From Phoronis australis (lineage: Eukaryota; Phoronida; Phoronidae): DNA of 64,000 bases. The notes under the pieces were generated by a model. The model saw only the letters and a program-made list of their open reading frames with translations. It searched no databases and was not told the origin of the DNA. Location: assembly GCA_002633005.1 (NCBI GenBank), contig NMRA01000480.1:193547-257546 (forward strand), given 5' to 3'. A program made the position numbers and the translations under genes. Shown piece by piece: positions 45,040 to 57,393 of the stretch; position 1 is the stretch's first letter, and each line of letters begins with the position of its first letter.

Positions 45040-45478
45040 ACCTCTCCATGGTAAGACCGAACACAGTGTTCTCAACAGCCAAGATTTTGTTGACAGGTTA
45101 GCAGGCATTGAGATTTCCCCAGGGAACAAAATTGTATCTTATGATGTCAGTGCCCTATTCACCAGCGTTCCTGTTGACAAAGCCCTGTCTATCATTGAGT
45201 CACGCTTGCAACAGGACACTTTACTCAGCCAACGCACTGAATTGTCAGTCGAGTTGTTGGAATATTGCCTTACAACCACATACTTCCAGTGCAATAGACA
45301 TTTCTACCAACAGTGCCATGTTGCTGCCATGTGCTCACCGATATCCCCTGTTGTAGCTAACATTTTTATGGAGGATTTTGAGGAATCTCCGGCCACATTG
45401 TATGTATCAAACATGCCAAGATACTGGCTTAAGAGGAAAACTGGTTTTCTAGAAAGATCAAAGAGTCTATTTACATAA
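45040..45478 (+). pseudogene. Penelope-like element: reverse transcriptase fragment
   Basis: The plus strand reads NSQDFVDRLAGIEISPGNKI, then VSYDVSALFTSVPVDKAL (RT motif A with its Asp). It continues with ELSVELLEYCLTTTYFQCN and AMCSPISPVVANIFMEDFEE. In this family the residues before SPISP are normally AMG; here Gly is Cys. The frame ends at TAA 45476-45478 before the catalytic YxDD box, so it is truncated. It lies head-to-head with the minus-strand N-terminal fragment. Confidence 0.8.
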
Positions 45479-48400
45479 AGACCAATAGGCCCATCATGAA
45501 CCTTGACCAAGATTTGCAACTTCCGCCGATCTATGACACTATACTTCTTCCGGATAACAGAAGGACTGGAAACTAAGACGCCCCCTACCAGTCGTTGAGA
45601 AAGAACTGTAGAGCACAGTTCGAAACGCTCAAACTTCTACATCCCCGGTCTCTGAGTTGATTTTACTTATAAACAAATGCAGATGTTGTTTTTCAGAACG
45701 AGTGAAAACACATTTTATTGTCATTATTACGACACATTTACTTAAGTACAACTAACAAACAGCATAATCAATGGATAAGAGCATGTGCTGGTCAATAATT
45801 ATTTTTTTAATTTATCTGATATGATCCCAGTCAACAATACTGAGGTGAAAACAATGCATGGTTGCATCGCTTAAACTATGGTTGCAGAACCTAAAAAGTC
45901 ACTAAACTCCATGGCCGAACCAAAAACCCATGACTCAATGACTAAAAAACTGAACTCGTTGGCTGCAGGCATAACACTGCGAGCCCCCGGATTTCCTGAC
46001 TGATGCCGTAAGGACGTCCGTGTTTCTCGCCATTGTCTTGTGTCACACTTACAAATATGGCGTCATGTTGATAACGCGAGCTCCATGTATCTGAGTCCCG
46101 CGCGCCCGGTCTATGTGATGTCTATGGGCCAGTCCTTACCAGCCGGCAAAGTCAAACGGCACCCCTTACGTGTCATACACCCGTCGGTAACGCCATTATA
46201 CATGTATTTCTGTTCTCACCGTGGTCACGGGATCATCAGCATGTGCTATCGAGATTTTGAGAGTGTCCACACAATTGAGATTTCCTTTAAAGCAGTGACG
46301 CGCATGCGTTACATCCACATCCAAAAAAACAGTCTTCAGACTGGAGATTATTGAGTATGGTTGAGCGGGTGCACAAAATGGAACAAGCCAACACACCGAC
46401 GTCAGGCTATGGATTAGATTTCATTATACATTATGTGCTTGTGTTAGCGTTTTGTGGCCTTGCATCTCCTTTCTGCTCCAACCACTGCTTAATGTCTTTG
46501 ACCAGAGATACTAACTTGCAGATTTACGGATGCACGTCAAGCACGAGCATGTTTATGCAGTGCCTGGGAGTGCTTCCCTCGCGTCGTACAACGTTGGTGC
46601 AGACAACAGTATTCCCACGGATCCCAAGGCACAAGCTGTTGTGAATATCCACAAAAACAAGCGGTCTATCACCATGGCAACAAATTTCCAATCTTCTTTA
46701 GCCTGAGTAAAGAATGGGAGGTGCTTGAACATGGTTTAATACACGTTTCATCAAATGTTAGTTAATTTGTAAATTTAAATAAGATTTTTGAACAGTTATG
46801 ATCTTGAATGTTTTGAGATATCCATTTGTAGTGAAAAAGGAAGGCATACCAGGGATAAGTTTAGGAGCGCGTCCCACGTCATTAGCGCAGAAATAACTTC
46901 TTTGAACCACTATGATTCCTGAACTCGGGCCAACAGGCCTATTAAAGAGGCATGGAAAGCGAAACCTCGTAAAATATCTTTTTAACAGATCGTGGCAAAT
47001 CTACGATAACGTGATAGTTGTTCACTTTAAATATTGCAAGAATTTCTAGAAAAATCGTCAGACTTACTATTTTTGAAATACAGACGAAATATAAACTCGT
47101 TCGTCCCGATACACTTTTCAAATTTTCTGCCCCTAAAAATGTATATTTGCGCATGCGCTCAAAGAAGTCGGACTGGCTGCTACTTGAAACCGCCATATTT
47201 TTGTTTACATCAGGTCACATTTTCCATGTAAGATGCCTTGCCAAACAAAATAAGGATACGTATTATGCCTTGTAGAAGGAAAATCAATGAAGTGACGAAC
47301 AGTTGACAGATCGCTTTTTTGGAAAATTGAAACTAAAGGAAAAATGCATTGACATCAACAGAAATTCAAAATATTTACGAAAAAAGAAAACATAAAAATA
47401 CCTGATGAACAGTTTGACTTCTGTTTCAGTGGCAGAAGACAACTTTGAATAATGCAATTTAGTCTGTTTTTCACGGTCTATGCCATTTTAAAATCGGAAG
47501 GGAAATGGATAAAACATTAACAGGCCCACTAGTTCTCTGAACCTGACCATAAACTTGAGACCGTGTGGGTCAATTCACCCATACTCACGTTTTTCTGAGA
47601 CAATAACTGGAATTATAGAGAAGCTGGAAATGGTGAACTCAGTTTAAGACGTTACGCTCGCATTTTGCGGACCTCAGCGAGTCAACTTATATTTCGGCCG
47701 CGACGAGGAGCTTTGATCAGATGACTTTAAGGTTATCTCAAAACTTATTTAGTGTCCTCCATTCTAACTCATATATCAAAAAACTAAGCTGTGTCAACTA
47801 ATAGAAGTACATGTTTTCTGAAAGAAAAAGGATCAGGAAATATAAAATGTGTTTTGTGTTTATGTACCATTATTATTATTACGTTAACACCTTTTAAAGT
47901 CGAAATTTCATTTTTAAGAAAGGCAAATTCATAGCAAAATAACTCCTCTGTCGATTTTGATGAAAATTTTTTAAACGAACACTTCACCAGTTACCTCAAA
48001 AATGCTGTTTGAAATTTTTGATTAGTCCTTTCGTTTGGTTTCTACGAAAAATGAAATCTCAAAACATAAGTCGTATTCGTCTTTGTTACATTACCACAAA
48101 ACTAGGCCTGTGTAACAAAAATCCCATTAGCATTTTCGAGATCGATGAGTTTATAATAAGTTTGGAAAGTTTCAGCAAATTCCACCGAGCCGTTTTCGAG
48201 AACTCGTGTTCCTAAGTTCAAGTAAAGTCGATTTGCAGAAGTCGAGAAAAAGCCGATTGAACAGGGACAAATGAAAGTCTCAAAGTCTTCGGCTAATTAT
48301 TCGGTGAAAACTTGTTTTCGGTAAAAATAACCTTAACCAATGTTATTTCAACATTCAATCGCAATGTCAACTGAATTTGCAGTGCGTAATTAACTTAATT

Positions 48401-49040
48401 ATCATTAAAACGTACCGTCCCCAGCCACGAGATTTGACCAAATGTGATTAACAATTCATCGTTGTATAGATCACGTGCCAGGAGATTGATACGAATTCAA
48501 GTAAGAAATAGATAACAAAAATGGAGTCGGTGGTTAAAGCATTTCGTTAGCATGAGATGGAAATAGTGAAACGTCAGTTTACTTATTGAATTAAGGAATT
48601 TGGGTGAGGATTTATCTCTTTTCACAATTTGCTGTGTTCTTGACCACAAAGGTGTGAGGCGACTCGTAGCATTCGTTCTCAACGGTCGTATGCATGTAGA
48701 CGCATTGCTCCCTCAGGATCAAAATAACGTCTTTGTTTTCCCCGGCACCGTCCTATCATAAGTTCACCTCGTTGACTCTTTCATGGCGACTCGGCAAATG
48801 AAAGGGCGAAGCGTACACACGAAGCTACTGTGTACCTGGCGGGAGATTCGATTTGAGTGACCGCCCTGTAACCTTTAACCTCGGATAAGTAAACAAATAT
48901 CCACACGGTTGTGCAGTTCCAAGGTGGCTCTGTTCACTCTTTTTTTCTCACTACATTGTAAACATTTTGTATTTGAAGTTCCCCGGGAATGAAGATGAGG
49001 TATTTTGCTAGACACATGGAATATAGTAAAAATGCCCAAT
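45479..49040. other. No recognised gene
   Basis: Long AT-rich stretch with only short frames. I found no domain, tRNA or clear tandem array. Confidence 0.4.
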
Positions 49041-49880
49041 TTTTATGAATAAGGTTTGAGATATCCTTAATTAAGCTTGTGGCTTAGAAACATTTTGCCA
49101 GGGAAACTCTAGAGTTTTGGCTTAGAGGTATCCTAGTAGGCAAACGTTAGACATGGGGCTTGGATATATCTTAGGTCATGGGCGGCGCACCATAGGGGGC
49201 TGAGAGGGGCCAACAATTATTTCAGTACTGTCCTGCCCATGTAGTAGGCAAAGGTTAGACTCAGGTTAACGTTAGAACTGTGGCTAAGATATATCTTAGT
49301 AGGTTGTAGACAGACTTGTGGCTTAAAGCCTAACTTCAAAAGAATTTTTCATTTTAGATGTATTGCGCTACCAAGGTAGTCCTAGCAAAGCTTTAGCAAA
49401 ATAAGATAGCGAGAATTCAATTACGCAAATATAGGCCCGTCAAATGATAGATGAAGCTGCCTTTTCGTGCCATATTGCGTCACCGCGAGGTCCAAGGCAA
49501 AACAACAAAAGACCGATAACAGTTGTATCGAAAAGGGTTCTCAATAGGACACCATTGCGTGCGGGCGTTATTCGCAGCTGTTTGAATTAAAAGGTGATTC
49601 TCGCGGTGACGTAGGCAAAAGCAAGCCAATACGCCTAACAATTCGTTACAGTTGACAATTTATGACACTAGTAGGCCCCGAGCGATGTTCTTAACTTACT
49701 GCAGGAACCAAGTTTACTGGTGTTATCGTTTAAGATAGGCTTTAAATAGGTTAACGTTAGACTAGTGGCTTAAATATGCTTCGTTAGACTAACGCCCAGA
49801 TTTATAGCTTAGGTATGTTGTAATAGGCTTACGGTAGACTTGTGGCTTAGATGTGTCTCAGTTGGCTATCGTCAGACGTG
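49041..49880. repeat. Degenerate ~40-50-bp repeats in two blocks
   Basis: Variants of gtggcttagatatatcttag, taggcaaacgttagac occur at 49070-49340 and again at 49735-49880, separated by ~390 bp of unique sequence. Confidence 0.5.
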
Positions 49881-49975
49881 ACTTCACAGCAATTTTCATT
49901 GATAAATTTTTAGCCACAACTTCATTATTAAAAATAACTGAGAACAACTATACTTAACAAAACAATAACAGCACC

Positions 49976-49977
49976 AA

Positions 49978-50035
<58 letters not shown>

Positions 50036-50222
50036 ACGGCTACTACTACTGCTGCTACTACTACTACTACTGCTACTACTACTACTACCGCCGCCGCCGC
50101 TGCCGCTGCTGCTGTTACTAATACTACTACTGCTGCTGCTGCTTCTGCTGCTGCTGCTACTACTAATGCTAATACTACTACTGCTACTACCTCTACTGCT
50201 ACTACTACTAATAATAATGATA
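49976..50222. repeat. Trinucleotide array (CTG/CTA/CCG)n
   Basis: Nearly continuous triplets of ctg, cta and ccg over ~245 bp. The long Ala/Val frame on the minus strand is produced by this array and is unlikely to be a gene. Confidence 0.95.
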
Positions 50223-50379
50223 ATAACATTAGTGTGGGCGATAGTATAACGCGTCAGCTTCGTTTAATCGATTTATTCTTGAAGTGACGGTTATCAACAA
50301 ACGATAAATAAAGTTTATCAGATAACAGAATCAAGCAATATTATCAAAACGTTAGGCCTACCCAATAGTCAATATAGCT

Positions 50380-50425
50380 GGCGCACGGGACTCGAACCGC
50401 ATTAGACGAAACCACTACAAAGCAG
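50380..50425 (-). mobile_element. tRNA-like (SINE-type) fragment
   Basis: On the minus strand a B-box-like GGTTCGAGTCCC (50387-50398) lies 8 bp after a shortened A-box-like TGTAGTGGTTTCG (50407-50419). The spacing is too short for a functional tRNA, so this is a degraded SINE head at best. Confidence 0.35.
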
Positions 50426-50504
50426 CCTTTACAGTTCAACAATTTAACACTTGGCATACAATATCCAGCAGAACTACATGAATAGACTAAACGTAAAGCC
50501 TTAA

Positions 50505-52180
50505 AGGAGCATGCCACCCAAAAAACAACCTAATTTGTATCAATTTAGATCGAGTAGTTCCACTCCATAACGACACGTACGGTTGCGTTACCTGACACCT
50601 GACGGCAGACGGAGGTGTTGAAATTATCCGATGACGTCATCGGTTTCACACACAGTCTCTTCAGCAGTTCACAACACGGGTTACTGTTGTCAGCTTATCA
50701 CTTGAAGTCATCGTTTAACACCAATAAATCATCAAACTTCGATGTAAAACCCTAAAAAACACGCCGAAATCTTGTGAAAACGTGTTGTTTTATTTTGCTG
50801 TTACGGATTTAATGGTATTTGGACACACCGTAGCCTACAAAGTTAGGCAGGCCAATAAGGTCCGTAGGAGGAGTTTGGGTCTGTTCGGAGATAATTTCGA
50901 AGTATTTTCCGTGAGATACGGACAGGAGAACCTAGATCTGTGTTGTTTAGACTTCTGATTTTTGGAATTCTAAACACAAAACGCTTGTTATCCTGGCCAG
51001 TGGCTCGGAGCCCGATCAGGCCCGTCGCGGCCGGCTGAATTGACTCCGCGTTATCCCGCCGGCGGCCAGTGGCTCGGAAACTGATCAGACATCACGACCA
51101 TAAACCAGCCAAAGTTCAGTGGAAACTAAACTTCCAGTCAAGAAAATACTATACTAGTTAGCCATGTGCACGTGATAATGTTGGCGAATTAGCCACGAAA
51201 CTGCAAATCTATTTACTCGTCGGGGGCCGCGAATTCAGGTTCAACTTTGGCCACAGCACCGTCAGGGCAGAAGTTGTACATTGACAATCATTATTTGAGT
51301 TATTCAAACGTAAATAAAGATTCCCCTAACACCTGGCCGTGGGATTGAAATCGAGTTGTTTCACAACAGTTTCTGCCAGCTAATACTAAATTATGAGCTC
51401 ACACGGTCTCGGTGTCCCGTCAATTAGTTTTATTGTACCTAAAGCCGGTAACGCAGTGATTTATTCATTGCTGGCTTCTCAAATAATTTGCACTCACGAA
51501 CACTCCAAAGGCATTACAAATTGCATCTAATGAGACAGACTTTGTTTCAGTTTTATATAAGTATTGGTTAGGGTGAGAATAATTCATTTTTAAACAGAAC
51601 GCTCAGTAATAAACGCCAACATGGTATCTCGCAATCCCCGGGCCGACTTAGGACGAGCTAGAACTCATCAATCCCGACTTCGCAGGTGGATCGTTAAGTT
51701 TTACAGGCTATCAATTCGAACAGGAATACAGCGATGAAGAAATATTAGAGAGGCGTCGTGTACAAGCTCAGACTGCGGAACGTATGGAGTTATTTGGTAA
51801 GCCGGCATTCGTCAGGCACGGTCGACGTCCGTCTGCAGGCCACAGATACGGAGATGTTTCACGGCCTCATACTTGCTATTCACAGCGTACATTTCATTCT
51901 TCACTACCATGAGCCACTTCCTAAGCATTTCGGAAGTAAAAAAACATTATACCCGCTTTCCTAGCAGCTGCTTAGTTCGGAAAAGGGGGAACGATGCACC
52001 GCAACATAGCGGCATTCACTCTGCATATGAACCACTGACGTCGCTAGCGTCGTTTCTCACCTTCCTCACAGGTTAACGCGACACCTCTTGGCAAGGTAAG
52101 GTCGACCGTATGCGAGGCGATGTGGATATAGACCGATTAAGACGGCAAAAAAGACTAATTAAATCGGGTGGCATTCTCCT
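50505..52180. mobile_element. Kolobok-like DNA transposon, copy A (non-autonomous)
   Basis: The element is bounded by TTAA on both sides (50501-50504 and 52181-52184). Terminal inverted repeats are AGGAGcATGCCACCC and GGGTGGCATtCTCCT, with one mismatch in 15. TTAA duplication with termini starting AGG fits Kolobok/T2-type elements; piggyBac also uses TTAA but has different ends. Internally, starting near 51690, a plus-strand segment reads NPDFAGGSLSFTGYQFEQEY then SDEEILERRR, conserved in copy B. The right part corresponds to a minus-strand THAP-like frame in copy B but is more damaged here. No full transposase is present. Confidence 0.75.
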
Positions 52181-52479
52181 TTAACTGAACTACATGTACT
52201 TACTGGAGTTTTCCGCGTGGCCCAGCAAAAAAATTATCAGTCTAATGCGCATCACAACATGTTGAATTGAGCGCTGTAAATGACTGCTGAAGCTAAAAAC
52301 CATCAAAACGGGACTCTGATTGGTTAGATTACAATGGTAACATCTATTTAGCCAATAAACAATTACCTAAGAGCGGGGGTGGACCACAAAACAATGCACC
52401 CTGGAAACGCTCTAAGATATACATACAACGCCCTTGTGGACATAAAGATCCTAAAGAAAAGACTAATGCTCCTGCATTA

Positions 52480-52570
52480 ACAATTAATAATGATAATACT
52501 AATGATGGTAATAACAATAATGATAACGATAATGATAATAATAGCAATAATAACAATGATGAATTTAATT
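52480..52570. repeat. (AAT/GAT)n-rich tract
   Basis: Imperfect aataatgat triplet repeats. The leucine-rich minus-strand frame here is a by-product. Confidence 0.8.
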
Positions 52571-52865
52571 AATAGAGATTAAAATATAAAAGAATTAAAA
52601 ACATGCTTTAGCCAAAGGCATGGTCTTCTCACAGCAATGAATTAAATAAATTAAGTTACATTCAATGATGTTAAATTAAATGAAATTGAATGAGTATTAT
52701 TTCAATGAATATTTACAAGTTACATTCATACAAATTGAATTAAAAAATAAATTATAACTTCTATATTACATGTTCAATGAATTTTAGAGAGGACAAATGA
52801 CTGAAACGAAGGGAGGGACAGCTATGATGACAACATCCACAGGTAAGTGATGAGTTTGTACCTGA

Positions 52866-53092
52866 AGTCATCATAACCATCCGCCCCCTTTAGGCCATCA
52901 TAACCATCCGCCCCTTTTTGACCATCATTACCATCCACCCCCTTTAGGCCATCATAACCATCCGCCCCCTTTAGGCCATCATAANCGCCCCCTTTAGACC
53001 ATCATAACCATCCGCCCCCTTTAGGCCATCATAACCATCCGCCCCCTTTAGGCCATCATTACCATCCGCCCCTTTAGGCCATCATAACCATC
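52866..53092. repeat. ~27-bp minisatellite, about eight copies
   Basis: Units of ccatcataaccatccgccc followed by cctttagg. One N lies inside (52985), showing assembly uncertainty in copy number. Confidence 0.9.
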
Positions 53093-53576
53093 CTCCTGTC
53101 GAATAGCTTGAATAAAAAGGACTTGGAGTATAACGAAGTTCTATGTCAGGGGAAAACAAAATTCTTTGAGGAAGAGAATCTGGTCCTGATTTGGTGGTTG
53201 TTTCGAACAAGTAATAAGTTACAAGATAAATAAACCGTTACACTATTGTGAAAACATTTATGCACCGTACAAAACGGCTATGCAAAATATTTGTCAACAG
53301 GCAGCCACCTCAGTGTGTTAACATATGGCTTGATGGAGTGTCAAAAGGCACACCGAGTATAAGCCTGGCCGCCTGCTTCCGAGCCTTCAATAGAGAGGAA
53401 ACCAAATTTGCATTGCATCCTGACAGCACAGTCCTACATTAAGTGAAGAGAGAAAATATACAGGCGCTAAAATATTTCAGACGCATTTCTGTGGGAAGAA
53501 ATTGTGATATGCGCCGCTGTCTAATTTTGGACACAGTCCCGCTAATATGATTAGACCAGCTAAAGGTCTTGTCAGC

Positions 53577-54210
53577 AGTGACCCACAGTAACTTTTCACT
53601 GTCAACCTGTTTGTGGGCATCTCATCTATAGTTAGCCAGTGGGGGTTATTTGTGTGCATTTCATTGACAGTTAACATGTACAGGTTATATGTAAGCATCA
53701 AGTCTACAGCTAACCTGTAGAGGTTATTTGTAGACCTCTCATCTACAATATTCCTGCATGGGCTATTTGTAGGCATCTCATCTACATATATTTTGTAGCG
53801 GTTATTTGTGGGCATCTCATCTACAGTTAACCCCTGGGGGACATTTGTAGATTTGTAGGTATCTCTTCTGTGGTTAACCTGTAGGGAATATGTGTGGGCA
53901 TCTCATCTACAGTTAACCTTTAGGGTTAAATTGTTGGCATCTCATCTAAAGTTATCCTACGGGGCTACTTGTAACATCTCAGCTACAGTTAAACTGTAGG
54001 GGCTATTTGTAGGCATCTCATCTACAGTTATATTGTAGGGGATGTTTGTGGACATCTCATCTACAGTTAACACGCAGTAGTAACCAGTAGAAATCTCATG
54101 TACAGTTAATACGTAGGGGATGTTTGTAGCATATCATCTACACTTAACCTGTAGGAGTTATTTATAAGCATCTCATCTACAGTTATCCTGTAGGGGTTAT
54201 ATGTAGCCTG
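53577..54210. repeat. ~42-bp minisatellite, about 14 copies
   Basis: Units of ggttatttgtaggcatctca followed by tctacagttaacctgtaggg with variable length. Between 53093 and 53576 no gene is recognised. Confidence 0.9.
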
Positions 54211-54462
54211 TAATTTAGACCCCTGATTAACAGGGTAAAGACAATGTTCACATCCCGCAATAACAAATGGTTTCATTAAAACCTTTAAGGATATCTCAAA
54301 AGTTATTCACAAAAGTTGGCCATTTTTAGAATATTTTACACTAGTCTAGCAAAATACGTTAACGTCATTCTAGGGGAACTTTAAAGACGAAATATATACA
54401 GTGTAGCGAGAATAAAAAAGATTTAGTAGAACCACCATGGAACAGCACAACCGCGTGGATAA

Positions 54463-56113
54463 AGGAGCATGCCACCCAAAAAACAACCTAATTTGTATCA
54501 ATTTAAATCGAGTAGCTCTACTCCATAACGACACGTACGGTTGCGTTACCTGACACCTGACGACAGACGGAGGTGTTGAAATTATCCAATGACGTCATCG
54601 GCATTCACACGCAGTCTGTTTAGCAGTTCACAACACGGGTTACTGGTGTCAGCTTATTGCTTGAAGTCATCGTTTAACACCAATAAATCATCAAACTTCG
54701 ATGTAAAACCCTTAAAGATATACCGAGTTCTTATAAAAACGTGTTGTTTTATTTCGCTCTTACGGATTTATTGGTATTTGGACACACCGTAGCCTACAAA
54801 GTTCGACAGGGCAATAAGGTCCGTAGCAGGAGTTTGGGGTCTGTTCGGTGATAATTTCGAAGTATTTTCCGTGAGATACAGACATGAGAACCTAGATCTG
54901 TGTTGTTTAGACTTCTGATTTTTGGAGTTCTAAACACAAAACGCTTGTTATCCTGCTCAGGGGCTCGGAGCCCGATCAGGCCCGTCGCGGCCGACCGGAT
55001 TGACTCGTTATCCCGGGCAGGCCAGTGGCTCGGAAACTGATCAGACATCACGAACATAAACCAGACAAAGTTCAGTGGAAACTAAACTTCCAGTCAAGAA
55101 AATACTATACTAGAGAGCCAAAGCAATGTGATTATGTTGGTGAAGTACCACGAAACTGCAAATCTACTTACTCGTCAGGTTCCGCTTTGGCCACGGCACC
55201 GTCAGGGCAGAAGTTGTACATTGACAATCATTATTTGAGTAATTTAAATGTAAATAAAGATTCCCCTAACACCTGGCCGTGGGATGGAAATCGAGTTGTT
55301 TCACAACAGTTTCTGCCAGTAAACACTAAATTAGCATGAGCTCACACGGCCTCGGTGTCCCGTCAATTTTATTGCACCTAAAGCCGGTAACGCAGTGATT
55401 TATTCATTGCTAGCTTCTCAAATCATTTGAACTCACGAACTCTCCAAAGGCATTACAAATTGCATCTAATGAGACAGACTTTGTTTCAGTTTTATATAAA
55501 TATTGGTTAGGGTGAGAATAATTCATTTTGAAACAGAACGCTCAGTAATAAACGTCATCATGGCAACTCGCAATCCCAACTTAGGACGAGCTAAAGCTCA
55601 AAGGTCCAGACTTCGCAGGTGGATCGTTAAGTTTTACAGGCTATCAATTCGAACAGGAATACAATGATGAAGAAATACTAGAGAGGCGCCGTGAACAAGC
55701 TCAGACAACGGAACGTATGGATGCCTTTTGGTTAGCCGGCATTCGTCAGGCACTGTCGACAACTGCAGGCCAGAGACGCGGAGATGTTTCACGGCCTCAT
55801 ACTTGCTATTTACAGCGTATTTTTCATTCTTCACTACTGCGAGCCTTTTCTTAAGCATTTCGAACTCTCGAGGAAGTCGAAAAAACGATATACTCACTTT
55901 CCTCGCAGCTGCATAGTTGGGACAAGCGGGAACGATGCACCGCAACATAGCAGCATTCACTCTGCAAATGAACCACTGACGTCGCTGCGTCGATTCTCAC
56001 CTTCCTCACAGTTTAACGCGACACCTCTCGGCAAGGTAAGGTCGACCGTATGCGAGGCGATGGCGATATGGACCGATTAAGACGATAAAAAAGACTAAAT
56101 CGGGTGGTATTCT
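54463..56113. mobile_element. Kolobok-like DNA transposon, copy B (non-autonomous)
   Basis: This copy is related to copy A over its full length, with small indels. The left end AGGAGCATGCCACCC follows ATAA, a changed TTAA. The right end GGGTGGTATTCT lost about three bases and is followed by TTAA (56114-56117). Two convergent coding remnants remain: plus strand from about 55610 (FTGYQFEQEYNDEEILERRR) and minus strand 55634-55960 with a THAP-like start. A CRE-like tgacgtca lies near the left end in both copies. Confidence 0.75.
55634..55960 (-). pseudogene. THAP-like zinc-finger remnant inside copy B
   Basis: The minus-strand frame begins MNAAMLRCIVPACPNYAAAR and continues SISFFRLPREFEMLKK. 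C-x4-C followed by an F-x-x-P segment matches the start of a THAP DNA-binding domain. The later Trp and C-x2-H parts are not recognisable. A GTGAGT sits right after the AARK codons, so an intron may begin there. THAP domains occur in Kolobok- and P-type transposon proteins, which fits its place next to the right terminus. Copy A has the same frame with a stop. Confidence 0.5.
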
Positions 56114-56250
56114 TTAAACGGTTGTAACTGGCAAGGTGAGTGTCGGTTGACTCCCAGAAATTGCATTTGTACCAGCCGGTCGCTAGCTCTACATGTTTAA
56201 GTTTCACGACAATTTGACGAGCAGTACTATGATCCGGGCTGTGTGAAATT
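56114..56250. repeat. Dispersed ~140-bp repeat, copy 1
   Basis: Matches 59473-59610, sharing ttaaacgg, ggcaaggtgagtgtc, gttgactcccaga, taagtttcacg and gtgtg(a/g)aattt. It begins directly at the right flank of transposon copy B. Confidence 0.75.
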
Positions 56251-57123
56251 TTGGGATCTAATGGAGCTCAACACGCAGTTGTACCTAGCTGTATTTTGAC
56301 TGTAGTGGTCACACACCTAATTAGCATGCTACACACAGCTGTACCAAGCTGTATTTGGAGTGTAGTCTTTATACAGCTAGCTGGTTGGTAAGGTTTGCTG
56401 ATGCCAAGCTACTGAACGGTTATGACGAAGTAAAACTAGTTGTTTTGACATGTACGCCACTTTTGGAAGAACTGCTGATTGAAGATTCGGCTTAAAATTA
56501 CGTGACGCACTATTCCATGGCACTGAAAGCCGACATGAGATCGATTCAAGACTTAAGCAGCAGAATAGCGGTAGAACGGCAAATTTTAGCATGTGTGAAC
56601 TGGCTTGCTGGAAAGCTGTATACGCTTTGCGCCGATGTGGGTAAAAAGCAGGACAAACAAAACCTGACACAAAATTAGCGTTATTAAAATTACACTATTC
56701 CTAGAGAAAACTAAATTATTTACCGGTATTGGAAAATTGACGTTTTACCGTTATTCTGGTGCTAAAGTTGTGGAGCGATCTTTTGCGTCGGCTTTCGACG
56801 TCATGAACTATTGCGTCACCTATCGGACAGTTTCTTTTCACGCCGATTCTTCATTCAACTGGTCCGCTTTCACGAAGTTGCGTAAATGACACAGGGTATT
56901 ATCGGAACTGGTTTCATTTTGTTAGAAATTTTCAGTATTTTAATATCAGCAAACCAAATTTCAGACCAAAATTTGTTGCTGCGAAGCTGTCACCATTCTC
57001 GAGAGATGTCGCAAAATCTAAGGAAATGGCGCGTGCGTACTCAAGGGGGAATCAACAATTGACCTATCGTAATCTACGGCCCCTCCCGAAAAGTCACGTG
57101 ACACCCCTCAAACAACAATCAAG

Positions 57124-57393
57124 ATGTCAGAGGCAAATACACTGTTGGTAAACGTAGTTCCTCGTGGAATCGATGAGTGTTTTTTGCACTTTCTGAAAAC
57201 ACTTCGATGCTTTTCAGCTGAGAATCGTATGTTTATGATTTGGGAATTTGTGAAGGCGACGATGAAAAAATAATTGTTCGAGGAAAAACATTTCTGTGCA
57301 AACGAAAATCCGAAGAACCCATACGAGGTTCACCTGAAAACTGACAAGGTCACTGGTGCGATATGTCCATGTCAAGATGGGTATATACCTTAA
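57124..57393 (+). other. Two small abutting open frames, possible coding remnant
   Basis: ATG at 57124 opens a 53-codon frame (MSEANTLLVNVVPRGIDECF... FVKATMKK) ending in TAA. The same frame then reads NENPKNPYEVHLKTDKVTGA and ICPCQDGYIP to another TAA. The V-T-G-A-I-C-x-C piece resembles the start of SWIM-type zinc fingers found in transposon-linked proteins, but the C-x-H half is missing. Very tentative. The neighbouring stretches 56251-57123 and 57394-58429 hold nothing recognised. Confidence 0.25.

Noticed and set aside
49954-50229. 91-residue Ala/Val-rich frame on the minus strand
   Set aside because: It is produced entirely by the CTG/CTA/CCG triplet array; any frame through such repeats stays open.
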